From Acestrorhynchus altus (lineage: Eukaryota; Chordata; Actinopteri; Characiformes; Acestrorhynchidae), in the NCBI GenBank assembly GCA_034509495.1, contig CM067507.1, forward strand, positions 11,022,997 through 11,086,996: a stretch of DNA of 64,000 bases, read 5' to 3'. Shown piece by piece: positions 51,901 through 59,456 of this stretch; position 1 is the first letter of the stretch, and the number at the start of each line of letters is the position of its first letter. The position numbers and the translations under genes were made by a program. The notes beneath the pieces were generated by a model that saw only the letters and a program-made list of their open reading frames with translations, was not told where the DNA came from and did not search any database.

Positions 51901-54900
51901 TAGAATGTGCATGGATCACGTGTGGGAATAGTCCAGTACAGTCATGAAGGAACCCAAGAACTGGTGTCTATGGATGACCCCAAAATCACCACCATCTCTG
52001 AGCTTAAAAGGTCAGACTTTCCTCCAGTGACACAACTGAATTTGTAGCATGTCAGATACAGTTACGTCTGTTAGTATGTTCTATATGTTCTGTTATATAG
52101 ACCCTTCTTTACTTTCTTGGTTATTAGAGTCCAATCCTGATACGCCAAAGCACTGTATACTGTTCTATAATTTGTGAGGTGTTATCTTGTGAGTGTTCTT
52201 GAACTTTGGCCAGCATGCCCATAGCTAATAGCATAGTGCATTATCCTACTGGATTATCCCATCATTGTGGGGGTACATGAATTCCTTGAAGGGCTGCAAT
52301 AGGTCACCAAGCAGTGAATCCTGGTGGGAAACAGTCAATAATCTGTTTAGGCGGACCAGTTGACCAAATACATGCCATGAGAATACACTTCACACCAGTA
52401 TTGAACCACCTTCAACCTGCTTGTTGACAAGTGGGGTCTGCCCTACACAGAAATTTTAGCCCAAGATTTGGTACCATGACTGATTGCTAATTCTACTTTT
52501 CTATACCATGTATATGCATATGGGGTCCCCTGCATTGAATATGGATAGAATTTCTGCCAGAGTTTGCACAGACAATTCTAACCAGATGTTGCCATTCATG
52601 ATCATTAAGCACCAGTGTGTGGCCCTGCGCTGTCCATTGTGGGTGGTAATGGCTTTTGGAATGTAATATAATAAATAAATAAATGTATATAATAAAATGT
52701 AAAGTTCTTGGTATACATGTGATACTGTGGATCAAGAAATGCCTACCCAACTTCAGAAATGGAATGTCACATCCATCTGCCACCCACTATCATGTCTCAC
52801 TTGATTAGTCATATTGATTTGCCAAGATAACACGAGATAAGACCTTACAACATGCGGGGGTATGCATCTCAATGCCCTGAGGTAATGATAATTCAGATAC
52901 TCCTGAATATACCATGAACAGTGTATATACAGTTTGTATATATATATATATATATATATAGTATCATATACAGGGGTTGGACAATGAAACTGAAACCTGG
53001 TTTTAGACCACAATCATTTATTAGTATGGTGTTCTAGGGCCTAATTTTGTGGGCAATACAGTGCCAATTCGTCTTGGGAATGCCTTTTTGGATACAATCC
53101 AGGTTAGCACCAGAACATCCCTTTCAGACAGCTTCCTCTTGCATCCACAGTTAATCCTGTTGTCTGTGGTTCATCCTTCTTGGTGGTGCTGACATTACCC
53201 TGGATACCGTGGCTCTTGATACATCCCAAAGACTTGCTGTCTTGATCACAGATGTGCCAGCAAGACGTGCACCAACAATTTGTTCTCTTTTGAACTCTGG
53301 TATGTCACCCATAATGTTGTGTGCATTGCAATAATTTGAGCAAAAGCTACTTGAACCTTCACACTCTGCTCTTACTGGTGCAATGTGCAATTAATGAAGA
53401 TTGGCCACCAGGCTGCTGCAATTTAGCCATGAATCTTCCCACACTAAAATGACAGGTGTTTCAGTTTCTTTGTCCAACCCCTGTATGTGTATATAAGTGT
53501 ACCCCAGTGGTATAATAAGATCTGTTGGGTCCCTGGGTAAAAAATGACAACTGTGCTGTAAGGATTAAGGCAGGACTGTTCCTGCACTGGAGGTCTCAGA
53601 GGCACTGATATTTATGCAATTTAAGATCAAATTTGAAAAATACCTTTAGCACCACTGTAATCATATTAATCCTACCAGAAGCAGCATTGTTTTACACAGC
53701 AATACCAATAATTTTTTATCATTAAGCTGTTTTGTACTTACATAAAAAACAGAGCCCAGGTTATTAGAATAAATTTCTGTAAGGCTTGATAACGATAATT
53801 TTACTAATCAAATCCTTAGATGTCCATGATCCACAAATGTAAACTGGCACATGACCTTTTATACACACAGTGCTGTGAAGAATATGCGCTGGATCGCTGG
53901 AGGCACTTACACTGGAGAGGCTCTTGACTTTGCCCGAAAAGCATTTGGAGACTCTAAGCTTTCTCATAAAGTTGCCATTGTTCTGACTGATGGCAGGTCT
54001 GATACACGGGACACTAAACCTATGTCCTCCCTCTGCAATGTGCCCAATATCAGGGTGAGACTCTACATGGCTTTCACTGGGGGGTAGTGGGCATATTCCA
54101 TTACTGATTTAATGATGAAAACCCTGGATGATCCTGTACACATACTTTCAAAAATAGAGTGCAGCAGTTGTTTATGTGTGGCAGGTGGTGGGTATTGGTA
54201 TTGGGGACATCTTTCGCAGACCTCCTTACTTCAAAATACTGCAAGAGATCACATGTGTGAACACGTCCACTCCTGGCCTTTATTTGAAGATCACAGATCA
54301 TGCACAGCTTCTGGAAGAATCCTTCTTCAACAATGTCACCAGCTATGTGTGTCAAGGTATGAGCTAACTGTCACTCCAAGCACCTTATTTTGCAGCCAGG
54401 GGATTCATTACTAGGTAATATTCTAAAGCCAAGAGTAAATCCAAATGGGCATGAAAACATTAAGTCCAAGACTGAAAAAAAATATTTTGAAAACTGTAGT
54501 GGAATTACTATAAGTACCCAGATAGCAGGAACATCATAGGAACATTCAGAGTTGTTCCAGGAAGGTTAGTCTATAATGTTACAGAAATTAGGTTTTTTTG
54601 TTGGCATTGCAATGTTATTAGAAAGTTTTTAACATTCCCAGGTAGACACAAACACAAAAAGTAACTTTCCCAATTCTAAACAATAAATAAAATACATTTA
54701 AAAGGTTTTTTTTCTAGGAACTTCCAAGAAAACTGTAAAAATTCACATCACCTAATTTTTTAATAGCAAAAGCATTTTAAGGCAAACTCAAGGGTGCCCA
54801 ATCCTAAAAGCTTCAGATCCACTATACCTGGCTCTAGTATTGTCCAAGTTTTTATTACTCTGATCACTTGTGTTAGAGGTGGTGTAAGTCGCTCTGGATA

Positions 54901-56152
54901 AGGGCGTCTGCTAAATTCCACAAATGTAAATGTGAATGTAAATGTGGTGCTAAACCATGATAAGTCTGAGAACAAATAGTACTGAGTCCAAGACAAATGC
55001 AAGTATGACTACTCTTGATCCCAAGACCAGCCTGAGTACAAAGCACTATCAAGTCCAAGACAAATTCATAGCCTTGAGGCCAAGACACTGTAAATCAAGT
55101 CCAAGACAGGACCAAGTACATATACAAATGCTGTTAAGTTCAATGTCTGAGATAATAGAAAAACATAGAGCGCAAACATGGATTCAAGATCAGACTACAG
55201 CAGGCCACAAAGTACTGTAGCACAAGCTCAACAGGTAAAAATGTCTTAATTCTACAGTGATCTAATTTTTTTATATACAGATTTGTTGGCTCAGACTAAT
55301 TCAGGCCCTCAATTCTCAAATATTTTTTTTTAATATCTGCTGTTTCTCCTTCTGGGGCAGAGAAAGTTTGATCATTTGATATTTCTTACAGTCCTATGAC
55401 AGTGATGTTAGTTTTCTGTCATATTTCAGAAAAGCAAGATGAAAAGGACGTCTGCAGAGGTAATTTGAATCATACCAATGTCACATTGTAGTAGAATGCT
55501 AGGTAAAGTGTGGAGTGCTTGCTAAAGCTATGATGTTCCCCCAGCTGATATCAGAGAAGACATGGATGTTGTGTTTATGCTGGATGGATCCTCTAGTGTG
55601 GGCAACATAAACTTTAAAACATCCAGAGACTTTGTGGCAAACATGGCTTCAAAGCTCTTTTCAACAAAAGGACATAGCCTGGTGCGTGTGTGTGTTGTCC
55701 AGTACAGTGGTCCCCAGCAGCAAATAGTGGAGGTCCCATTCACCAATAACATGGAAGATGTTGTGACCAGACTGAAAAATGTGAGCTTCATGAATGGCTC
55801 AGCTGATCTCCCTGCAGCCCTTGGCTTCTTGTCTAGGGTGGTCCAGAAGGAATGGCAGGCCAATGTTTCCCGCATTGTGGTCACTTTTACAGACGGCAGA
55901 ACTGGGCCCACATCTCGTGAAAATTTGCCACTAGCTGCAGCAACTTTGAGGTCTCAGAGGATCAACCTATTTGCTCTTACTGTGGGTGACCCTGATGAGA
56001 CAGGTGTTTGCCAGCTGGTCTCAGGAAAAGCCGACAACTTTGACTACGCTTTCGTGGACAAGTATGTCTACCAGGTGAGACAGTATAGTGAACTTACAAA
56101 CAGGTCATTTATGCAAAGGATTTTAAAGACACTGTCCAAAGGCAAATTTTAA
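18311..56152 (+). CDS. Collagen alpha-1(VI) chain-like, complete gene (35 coding exons, 1,012 aa)
   Basis: This is a secreted matrix collagen, family of microfibril-forming collagen VI. The coding sequence is the join of 18311-18401, 21169-21298, 25317-25523, 26694-26850, 27701-27814, 27905-27925, 28211-28231, 28317-28361, 30325-30378, 32075-32119, 32235-32261, 32353-32379, 34931-34975, 36524-36577, 39395-39457, 39554-39616, 40599-40652, 42844-42879, 43258-43320, 43422-43484, 43576-43638, 45067-45129, 45588-45638, 46263-46298, 47603-47665, 47896-47961, 48751-48786, 49757-49793, 51237-51245, 51371-51504, 51904-52010, 53871-54054, 54185-54356, 55430-55459 and 55545-56152. All junctions are GT-AG and in frame (3,039 bases with stop). 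Order: signal peptide 1-16, VWA 32-233, helix 251-580, VWA 607-797, VWA 814-1000. Human COL6A1 is 1,028 aa with the same plan. The N-terminal VWA (ALRxKPYG) and the CSCC segment favour alpha-1 over alpha-2. No COL6A2-like gene follows, so it may be a paralog, and I give no symbol. Confidence 0.92.
18402..21168 (+). other. col6a1-like intron 1
   Basis: A 2.77-kb intron, GTAGGA to TTCCTCAG. AT-rich. I see no additional exon in it. An open frame at 19456-19791 contains a Gly/Pro-like stretch only by chance, with no Gly-X-Y periodicity. Confidence 0.6.
21169..27814 (+). CDS. col6a1-like coding exons 2-5: N-terminal VWA domain
   Basis: Exons 21169-21298, 25317-25523, 26694-26850 and 27701-27814 encode residues 31-233. 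The metal-site motif is intact: DTSES at residues 41-45, Thr and Asp in KGTHTDCA, and VVITDGHP. Segments HYSDEV, GYKEPCGG and FAVAITPAHL match the alpha-1(VI) N domain. The ASDIPYMYNLTA segment adds a potential N-glycan. Introns between these exons are long (3.9 kb between exons 2 and 3). Confidence 0.9.
21776..22400. repeat. Trinucleotide microsatellites flanking a SINE-like repeat (intron 2)
   Basis: A (TAC)n run at about 21776-21815. A (TTA)n run at about 22179-22230 passes directly into (GTA)n to 22260, and degenerate TAGTA/ATAAT words continue to about 22400. Confidence 0.8.
21836..22134 (+). mobile_element. SINE-like dispersed repeat in intron 2
   Basis: Blocks GCACAATGGGGAATTTCTCC, TCTGCATTTAACCCATCC, CAGAGCGGTGGGCAGCC, GTGCCTTGCTCAAGGGC and TCTCTAACCATCAGGTCACG are those of a repeat common in otophysan fish. 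It ends in GGCTGCCCC. It has no coding capacity. Confidence 0.6.
22401..25316 (+). other. Rest of col6a1-like intron 2
   Basis: Non-coding. It includes an (AAT)n microsatellite at about 23638-23706 and a short terminal-repeat-like piece near 25070-25095 (CAGTGCCATGCAAAAGTTTG). Confidence 0.6.
23638..23706. repeat. (AAT)n microsatellite
   Basis: About 22 uninterrupted ATA/AAT units in intron 2. Confidence 0.9.
25524..26693 (+). other. col6a1-like intron 3
   Basis: GTGAGT donor and CTCTAG acceptor. No recognised repeat family. Non-coding. Confidence 0.55.
26851..27700 (+). other. col6a1-like intron 4
   Basis: GTAAAG donor and TTCACAG acceptor. AT-rich, nothing recognised. Confidence 0.55.
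27905..28231 (+). CDS. col6a1-like coding exons 6-7: linker with conserved cysteines
   Basis: Two 21-base exons (27905-27925 and 28211-28231), each seven codons: YKDSEDL and CCSFECK. The CCSFEC segment sits just before the triple helix in alpha-1(VI) and supplies inter-chain disulfide cysteines. Confidence 0.85.
28317..48786 (+). CDS. col6a1-like coding exons 8-27: triple-helical domain
   Basis: Twenty phase-0 exons of 27, 36, 45, 54, 63, 51 or 66 bases encode Gly-X-Y repeats from residue 251 to about 580 (about 330 residues; 336 in human alpha-1). Nearly all lengths are multiples of 9. Cys339 in a GCK triplet is helix position 89. Exon 23 (45588-45638) is 51 bases and has one Gly-X-Gly imperfection (GIKGLGEP). 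Exon 26 (47896-47961) starts with NDQS, a second interruption. One RGD lies in exon 15 (QRGDP). The helix ends GVPGPA in exon 27, then the YNSQLYECKI linker leads to the C-terminal cysteines. Confidence 0.9.
28362..30324 (+). other. col6a1-like intron 8
   Basis: A 1.96-kb intron inside the triple-helix region. I scanned it for Gly-X-Y exons and found none. The helix landmark count (Cys at position 89) also says no exon is missing here. Confidence 0.6.
30428..30505. repeat. (GAATA)n microsatellite at a LINE 3' end
   Basis: About 15 units of AATAG. It is the tail of the minus-strand LINE fragment at 30506-31110. A complementary (TTCTA)n run lies at 40498-40562. Confidence 0.9.
30506..31110 (-). 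mobile_element. Non-LTR retrotransposon 3' end, antisense, in intron 9
   Basis: The minus strand at 31107-30736 encodes the C-terminal part of a reverse-transcriptase ORF: HTHRLDKLIRRASSVVGTKL, SVAEKRTLKKLLDIMDN and LYNSSLGG. The 3' UTR near 30506 contains ATTGATCCCTTGGGAGGGTT and ends in the (GAATA)n tail. A second copy of the family lies in sense orientation at 39778-40497. Clade not assigned. Confidence 0.75.
31100..31265. mobile_element. DNA-transposon-like fragment in intron 9
   Basis: ACAACATTAAAACCAGTTGC, then GATATTATGTAGGCCACCCT and TCAAGGCATGGACT are blocks of a dispersed fish repeat whose first copy ends near 31265. Too short to classify. Confidence 0.4.
31266..32074 (+). other. 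Rest of col6a1-like intron 9
   Basis: Non-coding, no recognised element. Confidence 0.5.
32640..33994 (-). mobile_element. Full-length Tc1-like transposon with TA target-site duplication (intron 12)
   Basis: The ends are inverted: left CAGTCCCCTCCATAATTATT and right, read in reverse, CAGTGCCCTCCATAGTTATT. Similarity of the two arms continues for more than 100 bases. Both sides are flanked by TA (32638-32639 and 33995-33996). Length is 1,355 bases. The minus strand encodes a Tc1 transposase in pieces: 33320-32961 has KYGGGSAMLWACFS, FQQHNDPKH and WPSQSPDLSPIENLW. The catalytic Asp expected in QQDNDPKH is His here, and frames are broken, so the element is inactive. It sits in intron 12 of the collagen gene, antisense. 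Confidence 0.85.
34976..36523 (+). other. col6a1-like intron 13
   Basis: Non-coding, 1.55 kb. No repeat family recognised with confidence. Confidence 0.5.
36578..39394 (+). other. col6a1-like intron 14
   Basis: The longest helix-region intron (2.8 kb). AT-rich, with no exon or recognised element. The acceptor is TATGTAACAG. Confidence 0.5.
39778..40497 (+). mobile_element. Non-LTR retrotransposon 3' end, sense, in intron 16
   Basis: The + strand encodes VVANVLFYTVVCWGG-type sequence and TQARQADQ/RLDKLIRWAGSVVGTKL in overlapping frames, with SVAEKRTLKKL, then the 3' UTR ending GGGATCAATAAAGTTCTATT and (TTCTA)n. It is the same family as 30506-31110 but in opposite orientation. Frames are broken. 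Confidence 0.75.
40498..40562. repeat. (TTCTA)n microsatellite at a LINE 3' end
   Basis: About 12 units. It is the reverse complement of the (GAATA)n run at 30428-30505 and lies 36 bases before exon 17. Confidence 0.9.
40653..41932 (+). other. col6a1-like intron 17, first part
   Basis: Non-coding AT-rich DNA, no recognised element. Confidence 0.5.
41933..42363 (+). mobile_element. Internally deleted Tc1-like element (intron 17)
   Basis: The left end is TGATCAGCCATAATATTAAA and the right end is TTTAATGTTATGGCTAATGA, its imperfect inverse. Inside are remnants of a transposase start (a GGAAGCAGAAAAAATGGACAAG segment and a GCACAAACTGCTGAAAAAGT segment). The middle of the transposase is missing. 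It sits about 480 bases upstream of exon 18. Confidence 0.65.
43639..44946 (+). other. col6a1-like intron 21, upstream of the hairpin
   Basis: Non-coding. Nothing recognised apart from short AT-rich runs. Confidence 0.5.
44947..45011. repeat. Perfect 26-bp inverted repeat (hairpin) in intron 21
   Basis: The left arm 44947-44972 begins GTGTGACAGTTCCATTTAGC and the right arm 44986-45011 is its exact reverse complement, with a 13-base spacer. Total length is 65 bases. As RNA it would fold to a long uninterrupted stem. Confidence 0.9.
45180..45363 (+). mobile_element. LINE 3'-UTR fragment (intron 22)
   Basis: ACCAACCACCACAACACAAC, then CAATAACCCCTCCTACAGG and TTTCATGCACTATTTA match the 3' UTR of the LINE at 39778-40497. 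The following TATTGTAATATAGTCTCTAT (45440-45490) continues it beyond an inserted TA microsatellite. Confidence 0.6.
45364..45443. repeat. (TA)n microsatellite within the LINE fragment
   Basis: About 39 TA units, splitting the LINE 3' UTR fragment. Confidence 0.9.
46299..47602 (+). other. col6a1-like intron 24, ending in a TA-repeat acceptor
   Basis: Non-coding. It contains a (CTCTG)5-like run at about 47243-47270. The intron ends in CCCATATATATATATATAAG, so the last 16 bases before the AG are TA repeats and not a pyrimidine tract. Confidence 0.6.
47962..48750 (+). other. col6a1-like intron 26
   Basis: Non-coding, no recognised element. The acceptor is TGTATTGTAG. Confidence 0.5.
48916..49011. 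repeat. (CA)n microsatellite (intron 27)
   Basis: A (CA)n run of about 37 units with one GAAA interruption near 48990, then further CA units. Confidence 0.9.
49757..51245 (+). CDS. col6a1-like coding exons 28-29: C-terminal cysteine linker with a 9-nt exon
   Basis: Exon 28 (49757-49793, 37 bases) encodes ECKIVQIIQKLC and ends phase 1. Exon 29 (51237-51245) is only nine bases, CATGCTGTG, flanked by TTTCAG and GTAAGT. Joined with its neighbours it gives Ser-Cys-Cys-Glu, restoring the LCSCCE motif that follows the helix in alpha-1(VI). Skipping it would keep the frame but remove two cysteines. Confidence 0.85.
49794..51236 (+). other. col6a1-like intron 28
   Basis: A 1.44-kb intron before the 9-base exon 29. 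No recognised element. The acceptor is GTTCTCATTTCAG. Confidence 0.55.
51371..54356 (+). CDS. col6a1-like coding exons 30-33: first C-terminal VWA domain
   Basis: Exons 51371-51504, 51904-52010, 53871-54054 and 54185-54356. They encode KLLFILDSSESVG (metal-site DxSxS), VGIVQYSHEG, MRWIAGGTYTGEAL (metal-site Thr), VAIVLTDGRSDTRD (metal-site Asp) and VVGIGIGDIF. WxAGGTxTGEAL and TDGRSDT are closer to alpha-1(VI) than to alpha-2(VI) as I know them. An NNVTSY segment is a potential N-glycosylation site. Confidence 0.9.
52011..52970 (+). other. col6a1-like intron 31, first part
   Basis: Non-coding. 52200-52680 may be an old transposon (a TGGGGGTACATGAATTCCTTG segment and a TGTGGCCCTGCGCTGTCC segment), but I cannot assign it. 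A short TA run precedes the next element. Confidence 0.4.
52971..53483 (-). mobile_element. Short Tc1-like element with TA target site (intron 31)
   Basis: The left end CAGGGGTTGGACAATGAAAC and the right end (inverse) CAGGGGTTGGACAAAGAAAC are flanked by TA on both sides (52969-52970 and 53484-53485). Length is 513 bases. The minus strand at 53390-53151 still encodes the transposase helix-turn-helix (EFKREQIVGARLAGTSVIKT, VSRATVSRVMSA). The catalytic domain is deleted, so it can only have moved with help from another copy. Confidence 0.85.
54357..55429 (+). other. col6a1-like intron 33 with repeat pieces
   Basis: It contains a GGAACATTCAGAGTTGTTCC segment (about 54535-54660) of the kind found in dispersed fish repeats, a retroposon tail at 54887-54945 (GTAAGTCGCTCTGGATAAGG), and a degenerate array of AAGTCCAAGAC-like words at about 54955-55215. 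Confidence 0.5.
54955..55215. repeat. Degenerate GTCCAAGACAA array
   Basis: GAGTCCAAGACAAATGC, CAAGTCCAAGACAAATTC and CAAGTCCAAGACAGGACC recur with spacing of about 50-60 bases. Confidence 0.55.
55430..56152 (+). CDS. col6a1-like coding exons 34-35: second C-terminal VWA domain and stop
   Basis: Exon 34 (55430-55459) is a 30-base linker (EKQDEKDVCR). Exon 35 (55545-56152) is a single 608-base exon for the whole last VWA: VVFMLDGSSSVG (metal-site DxSxS), VVQYSGPQQQ, SADLPAALGF, VVTFTDGRTG, then VSGKADNFDYAF and YVYQVRQYSEL before KGKF and TAA. A single-exon last domain is what I expect for COL6A1. The frame continues through an internal CAGGTGAGAC donor-like site near 56073, which is exonic because the protein matches on both sides. 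Confidence 0.9.
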
Positions 56153-56259
56153 TACCTCTTTACCTATTTTGATTTATTTTGTAGCTGTTAGGATGTAGTA
56201 GTAATTGAAACACCTAGCTTTTTCGTAATGACCACTGTTACACATTAAAAATCAGAGAA

Positions 56260-56265
56260 AATAAA
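56260..56265 (+). terminator. Poly(A) signal of the col6a1-like gene
   Basis: AATAAA 108 bases after the stop codon is the first consensus signal. Further AATAAA copies at 56955-56960 and 56970-56975 could define a longer 3' UTR. Confidence 0.5.
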
Positions 56266-56275
56266 AACTGTGCTA

Positions 56276-57534
56276 ATCCATATTTTATAGGTTATCTAGC
56301 CATGACGCTTCACAATGCTTTGGTACATTTTCAAAGTTTTTTTTTTAATCACCTAAATCAACTGATTCCCTAATTCCACATGGTTGATAAAAGTTGTTCA
56401 AGTTCTCAGTACTGTATAAATCTGCTGATAATTTTGTTCATGACATCTCCTGAACATTCTCACTCCTTAAAAGGATGGATAGATCCTTTCAAACAAATCC
56501 AATTTATCCACTAAACGTCAGTGTATGACATTTGGTCATCAAAAAGATTTTTAGGCATCACATTTTTTTTTTACTGCTATTGTACAGTGAATGGCTTGTC
56601 TCAGGTAATGAACGTCCTCAGACAGAACCACTTTCTCTGCTAGGATGCATTCCTTTGCCTTGTTTTACAAGTTAACAAGTGGTTTCCATGATAAATGAAA
56701 TTTAGAGACACAGCGAAGAAGACAGAGGGTCATATTACAAAAAAAATTCAAATTACACTGGATTTTATTATTTTATTTTATTATTTTTCAGATTTTTGTT
56801 CCATATACAAATTATTGCATCATTATTTTGTTGGTGTATATTTTGTTGCTGCCATATCATACTATCTAATATTCGGTTTGATCTTTGTACACCAGTTGGA
56901 ATACTGTCTTTTATGTTTTGTCATTTTGAACAGTCCACTCAAATGGCCCAAGTAAATAAAATATGTTCAAATAAACGTATATTGAAGTATGTTTCTGTCT
57001 TCTGATACAAATATGGAAGTCCTGCTTGATACCCCTCCTACTCTAACACAATTGTATCTCTACCTTTTGTTTCTGCAACTCACCACCACCTCTCATCCCT
57101 TTTTCTGAAACTGCCATATCTAGTTCTATCTTCCCTAATCAGAGAGGGAGTCTATATTTATACCACAGTATAAGCACCTGAACTCCAGTGTAAAATTGTT
57201 ATATTTCTCCCCCCTCTCTTACAGCCTCTCCCTATATAAAATTCACAGTAGGTACCCATACTAATCCTGTTTACAGAGTAAACACAAGTAAACTAAATCA
57301 TCTGTGTGCTTCATTTGACACGAAACTAAGAATATAAAAAAAACTAAGAATACATAAATAATTTGTGTATTTGTTTTAGTCTTGTTGACAAGGAACATCA
57401 ACATTTTCAGTTTTAAATTACTGGGAAACTGACCAAGACCACAGCAGTTTATAAGCACACACAAGCACACACTTATACCTCAACTATTCAGAAGGTTTTA
57501 ATTGGAATGAGGGTATGTATAAACCATAGACATA

Positions 57535-57537
<3 letters not shown>
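56276..57537. other. 3' flank, no gene seen
   Basis: AT-rich sequence between the collagen stop and the TA microsatellite. Open frames at 56695-56955 are Phe/Tyr/Ile-rich by composition only. Confidence 0.5.

Positions 57538-57599
<62 letters not shown>
57538..57599. repeat. (TA)n microsatellite
   Basis: About 30 AT units in the intergenic region. Confidence 0.9.
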
Positions 57600-57604
<5 letters not shown>

Positions 57605-58019
57605 CAAACAAAAACACAAAAGAAACCCACTCATTTCCAATGTGCGAAGTGCAACAGATAATGAATAATGTGCAGAAGAGCAGCGGATAGGATGTACAGC
57701 AGCAGTACAGGTACAGAAGTAGTGCAAAAACATGCAATGTAGTGCTGATAGCAGCAGATGTAAGAATATGCTACATTGAAGTGTTATTTGAGTCTTATTT
57801 GCAACCAGCTGAGGTAGATTTTTTTGGTTAAGGGAGTGTTAAGGTACAGTGGCCAGGGGGGAGGTAGTAGTTCAGTATCCTGACAGCCTGGTGGATGAAA
57901 CTGTTTTGCAGTCTTGTGGAACTGGCCCGAGCTCTGGTTCCTTGTTCTTGAGGGCAGCAGGTTGAACCAGAAACAAAAATTAATTTGTGGTACATAATCC
58001 TATTAATTGTTGATGGCAT
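57600..58019 (-). mobile_element. LINE C-terminal / 3'-UTR fragment
   Basis: The minus strand at 58019-57828 reads STRLQNSFIHQAVRILNYYL, a typical C-terminal piece of a non-LTR ORF. The 3' UTR (57600-57800) is rich in CAGCAG and GTGCAA words. Degraded. Confidence 0.55.
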
Positions 58020-58859
58020 ACAAGTCGTTGAGATATTAGATATTAAATAAATTTCTTTCTTATATGATGGTTTAATAATGACATTTTAATTGTTAAAGAA
58101 CACTATTTGATGTTACAAAGAAAGTATAGAGGCCTTAAATAATATTCAATGTTGTACTTACTATTGAAAATAGCATTGGGTTTTTCTTTTGTGTTATAGC
58201 GCCATCTACAGCCTATATATATATATAGGCTCTTACTAACGTTTATGTAGGCTAGTAAGAGCACATATACAGACCCAATAACTTATATCGTCCCCTTGGT
58301 ACTATGAGGTTCTATCTGATATGTTTGATCAAAATTGAGTTATTTACTTATTCATAATTTGTGAAAACATCGTAATAGTATGTCATGGGTGTTTTAATTT
58401 GGATTCTTTTTGAACTGAATGTTTTTTCCCCATATATGTCAATTTACAAAGACTCAATATCTTAAAACTTATAGATAGAAACTTATAATTTCAAACATTA
58501 TGCTATATTATTATATTATATTATATTATTAGGACAACGAGCTTAACTAATTTTATTAGACCATTGTTTTATTTATAAATAAAAATATTTAATTAAAGAT
58601 TTTAGCAGCTGAATTAAACAAATTCATCACATTTATGTATTCAACTATTCTGTAAAATGTGTCCTACAGCTGTCTCGATTAAACTGTAGGAAAGGCATTC
58701 TCATAGGCTAAAGCATCAAATTAGGTGGCAATAGGACATATTTGATAACCTCCGTTCTTTTAAGTAATTAATTTCATTGTAAGGGATTTATTTCATTTGA
58801 AAAGATTCGGTTCTTTTCATCTGACTCGTTTGATTTGAACTGATTCAAATCCAGTGTGA
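58020..58859. other. Intergenic, no gene seen
   Basis: AT-rich. A 10-base inverted repeat (GCTCTTACTA ... TAGTAAGAGC) at about 58228-58261 is short and could form a weak stem. Confidence 0.5.
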
Positions 58860-59200
58860 ACGGTTTGAATCATTGACTCGCTGCTCTCGGAGGAGACGCT
58901 TGTGTGTCGTTAACGGTCTGAGGCGGCGCAGAGCGGCTCGGGCAGGTGTTTCCAGGGTAACGGGGGAAACGCCCCCAGGCGGAAGTGCGCTGTGGTCGGT
59001 TTGTTATTGACTGAAGCTCAGTTAGCTCTGCACTTTCTCTCCCTCCGGCGCTATTTTTACGGTGGAAATGTTCGATAAAAGACCCGGTTTTGACATCTTT
59101 TAATTACTGGAAACTGACAAAGTGGGATTTCGCTGCTGTTTGATAAAGAAGCTGGTTTGTATGTTAACTTAGCTAGCTTGTGTTTAGCCTGGGTGTTAGC
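58860..59200 (+). promoter_or_regulatory. CpG-rich promoter of capn7
   Basis: CpG density rises sharply from about 58861 (GACTCGCTGCTCTCGG, GGCGGCGCAGAGCGGCTCGG) after a very AT-rich stretch. An ETS-type GGCGGAAGTGCG lies at about 58978-58989. No TATA box was seen, as expected for a housekeeping gene. The transcription start is inferred to lie in this block. Confidence 0.65.
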
Positions 59201-59223
59201 TAAGCTACCATGAAGAAGAAAAC

Positions 59224-59225
<2 letters not shown>

Positions 59226-59313
<88 letters not shown>
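59226..59313. repeat. (GA)n and (CA)n microsatellites upstream of the capn7 ATG
   Basis: (GA)22 at about 59226-59270, then CAGACAGA, then (CA)n at about 59283-59313, all within 230 bases of the start codon and probably in the 5' UTR. Confidence 0.85.
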
Positions 59314-59318
<5 letters not shown>

Positions 59319-59365
59319 AAGATAGAGGGTAGACAGACAAACAGACTTACAGACTGAGAGATAGA

Positions 59366-59451
59366 GACAGAGTGGTCCTCTCTGGACTGCAGGAGCTCTT
59401 TCAGACTCGGAGACTGTCAGGGACAGAGCGGTCCTCTGTGCACTGCAGGAG
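59366..59451 (+). repeat. Duplicated 30-base block in the capn7 5' leader
   Basis: 59366-59395 and 59422-59451 are near-identical (GACAGAGxGGTCCTCT...CTGCAGGAG). The second copy ends 5 bases before the ATG, and its end CAGGAG|GTAACA also resembles a splice donor. Confidence 0.75.
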
Positions 59452-59456
59452 GTAAC

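Noticed and set aside
56073..56079. GTGAGAC after TACCAG as a splice donor in the last exon
   Set aside because: The protein continues to match the alpha-1(VI) C-terminus (QVRQYSEL) through it, ending at TAA.
18311..56152. Gene taken as COL6A2, COL6A3/4/5/6 or COL28A1
   Set aside because: Chains of the alpha-3 type have many N-terminal VWA domains, and there is only one here. COL28A1 has one C-terminal VWA plus a Kunitz domain; here there are two VWA domains and no Kunitz. The N-terminal ALRxKPYG and GYKEPCGG segments and the LCSCCE motif point to alpha-1 over alpha-2.
57541..57737. Tyr-Ile repeat open frames
   Set aside because: Translation of the (TA)n microsatellite.
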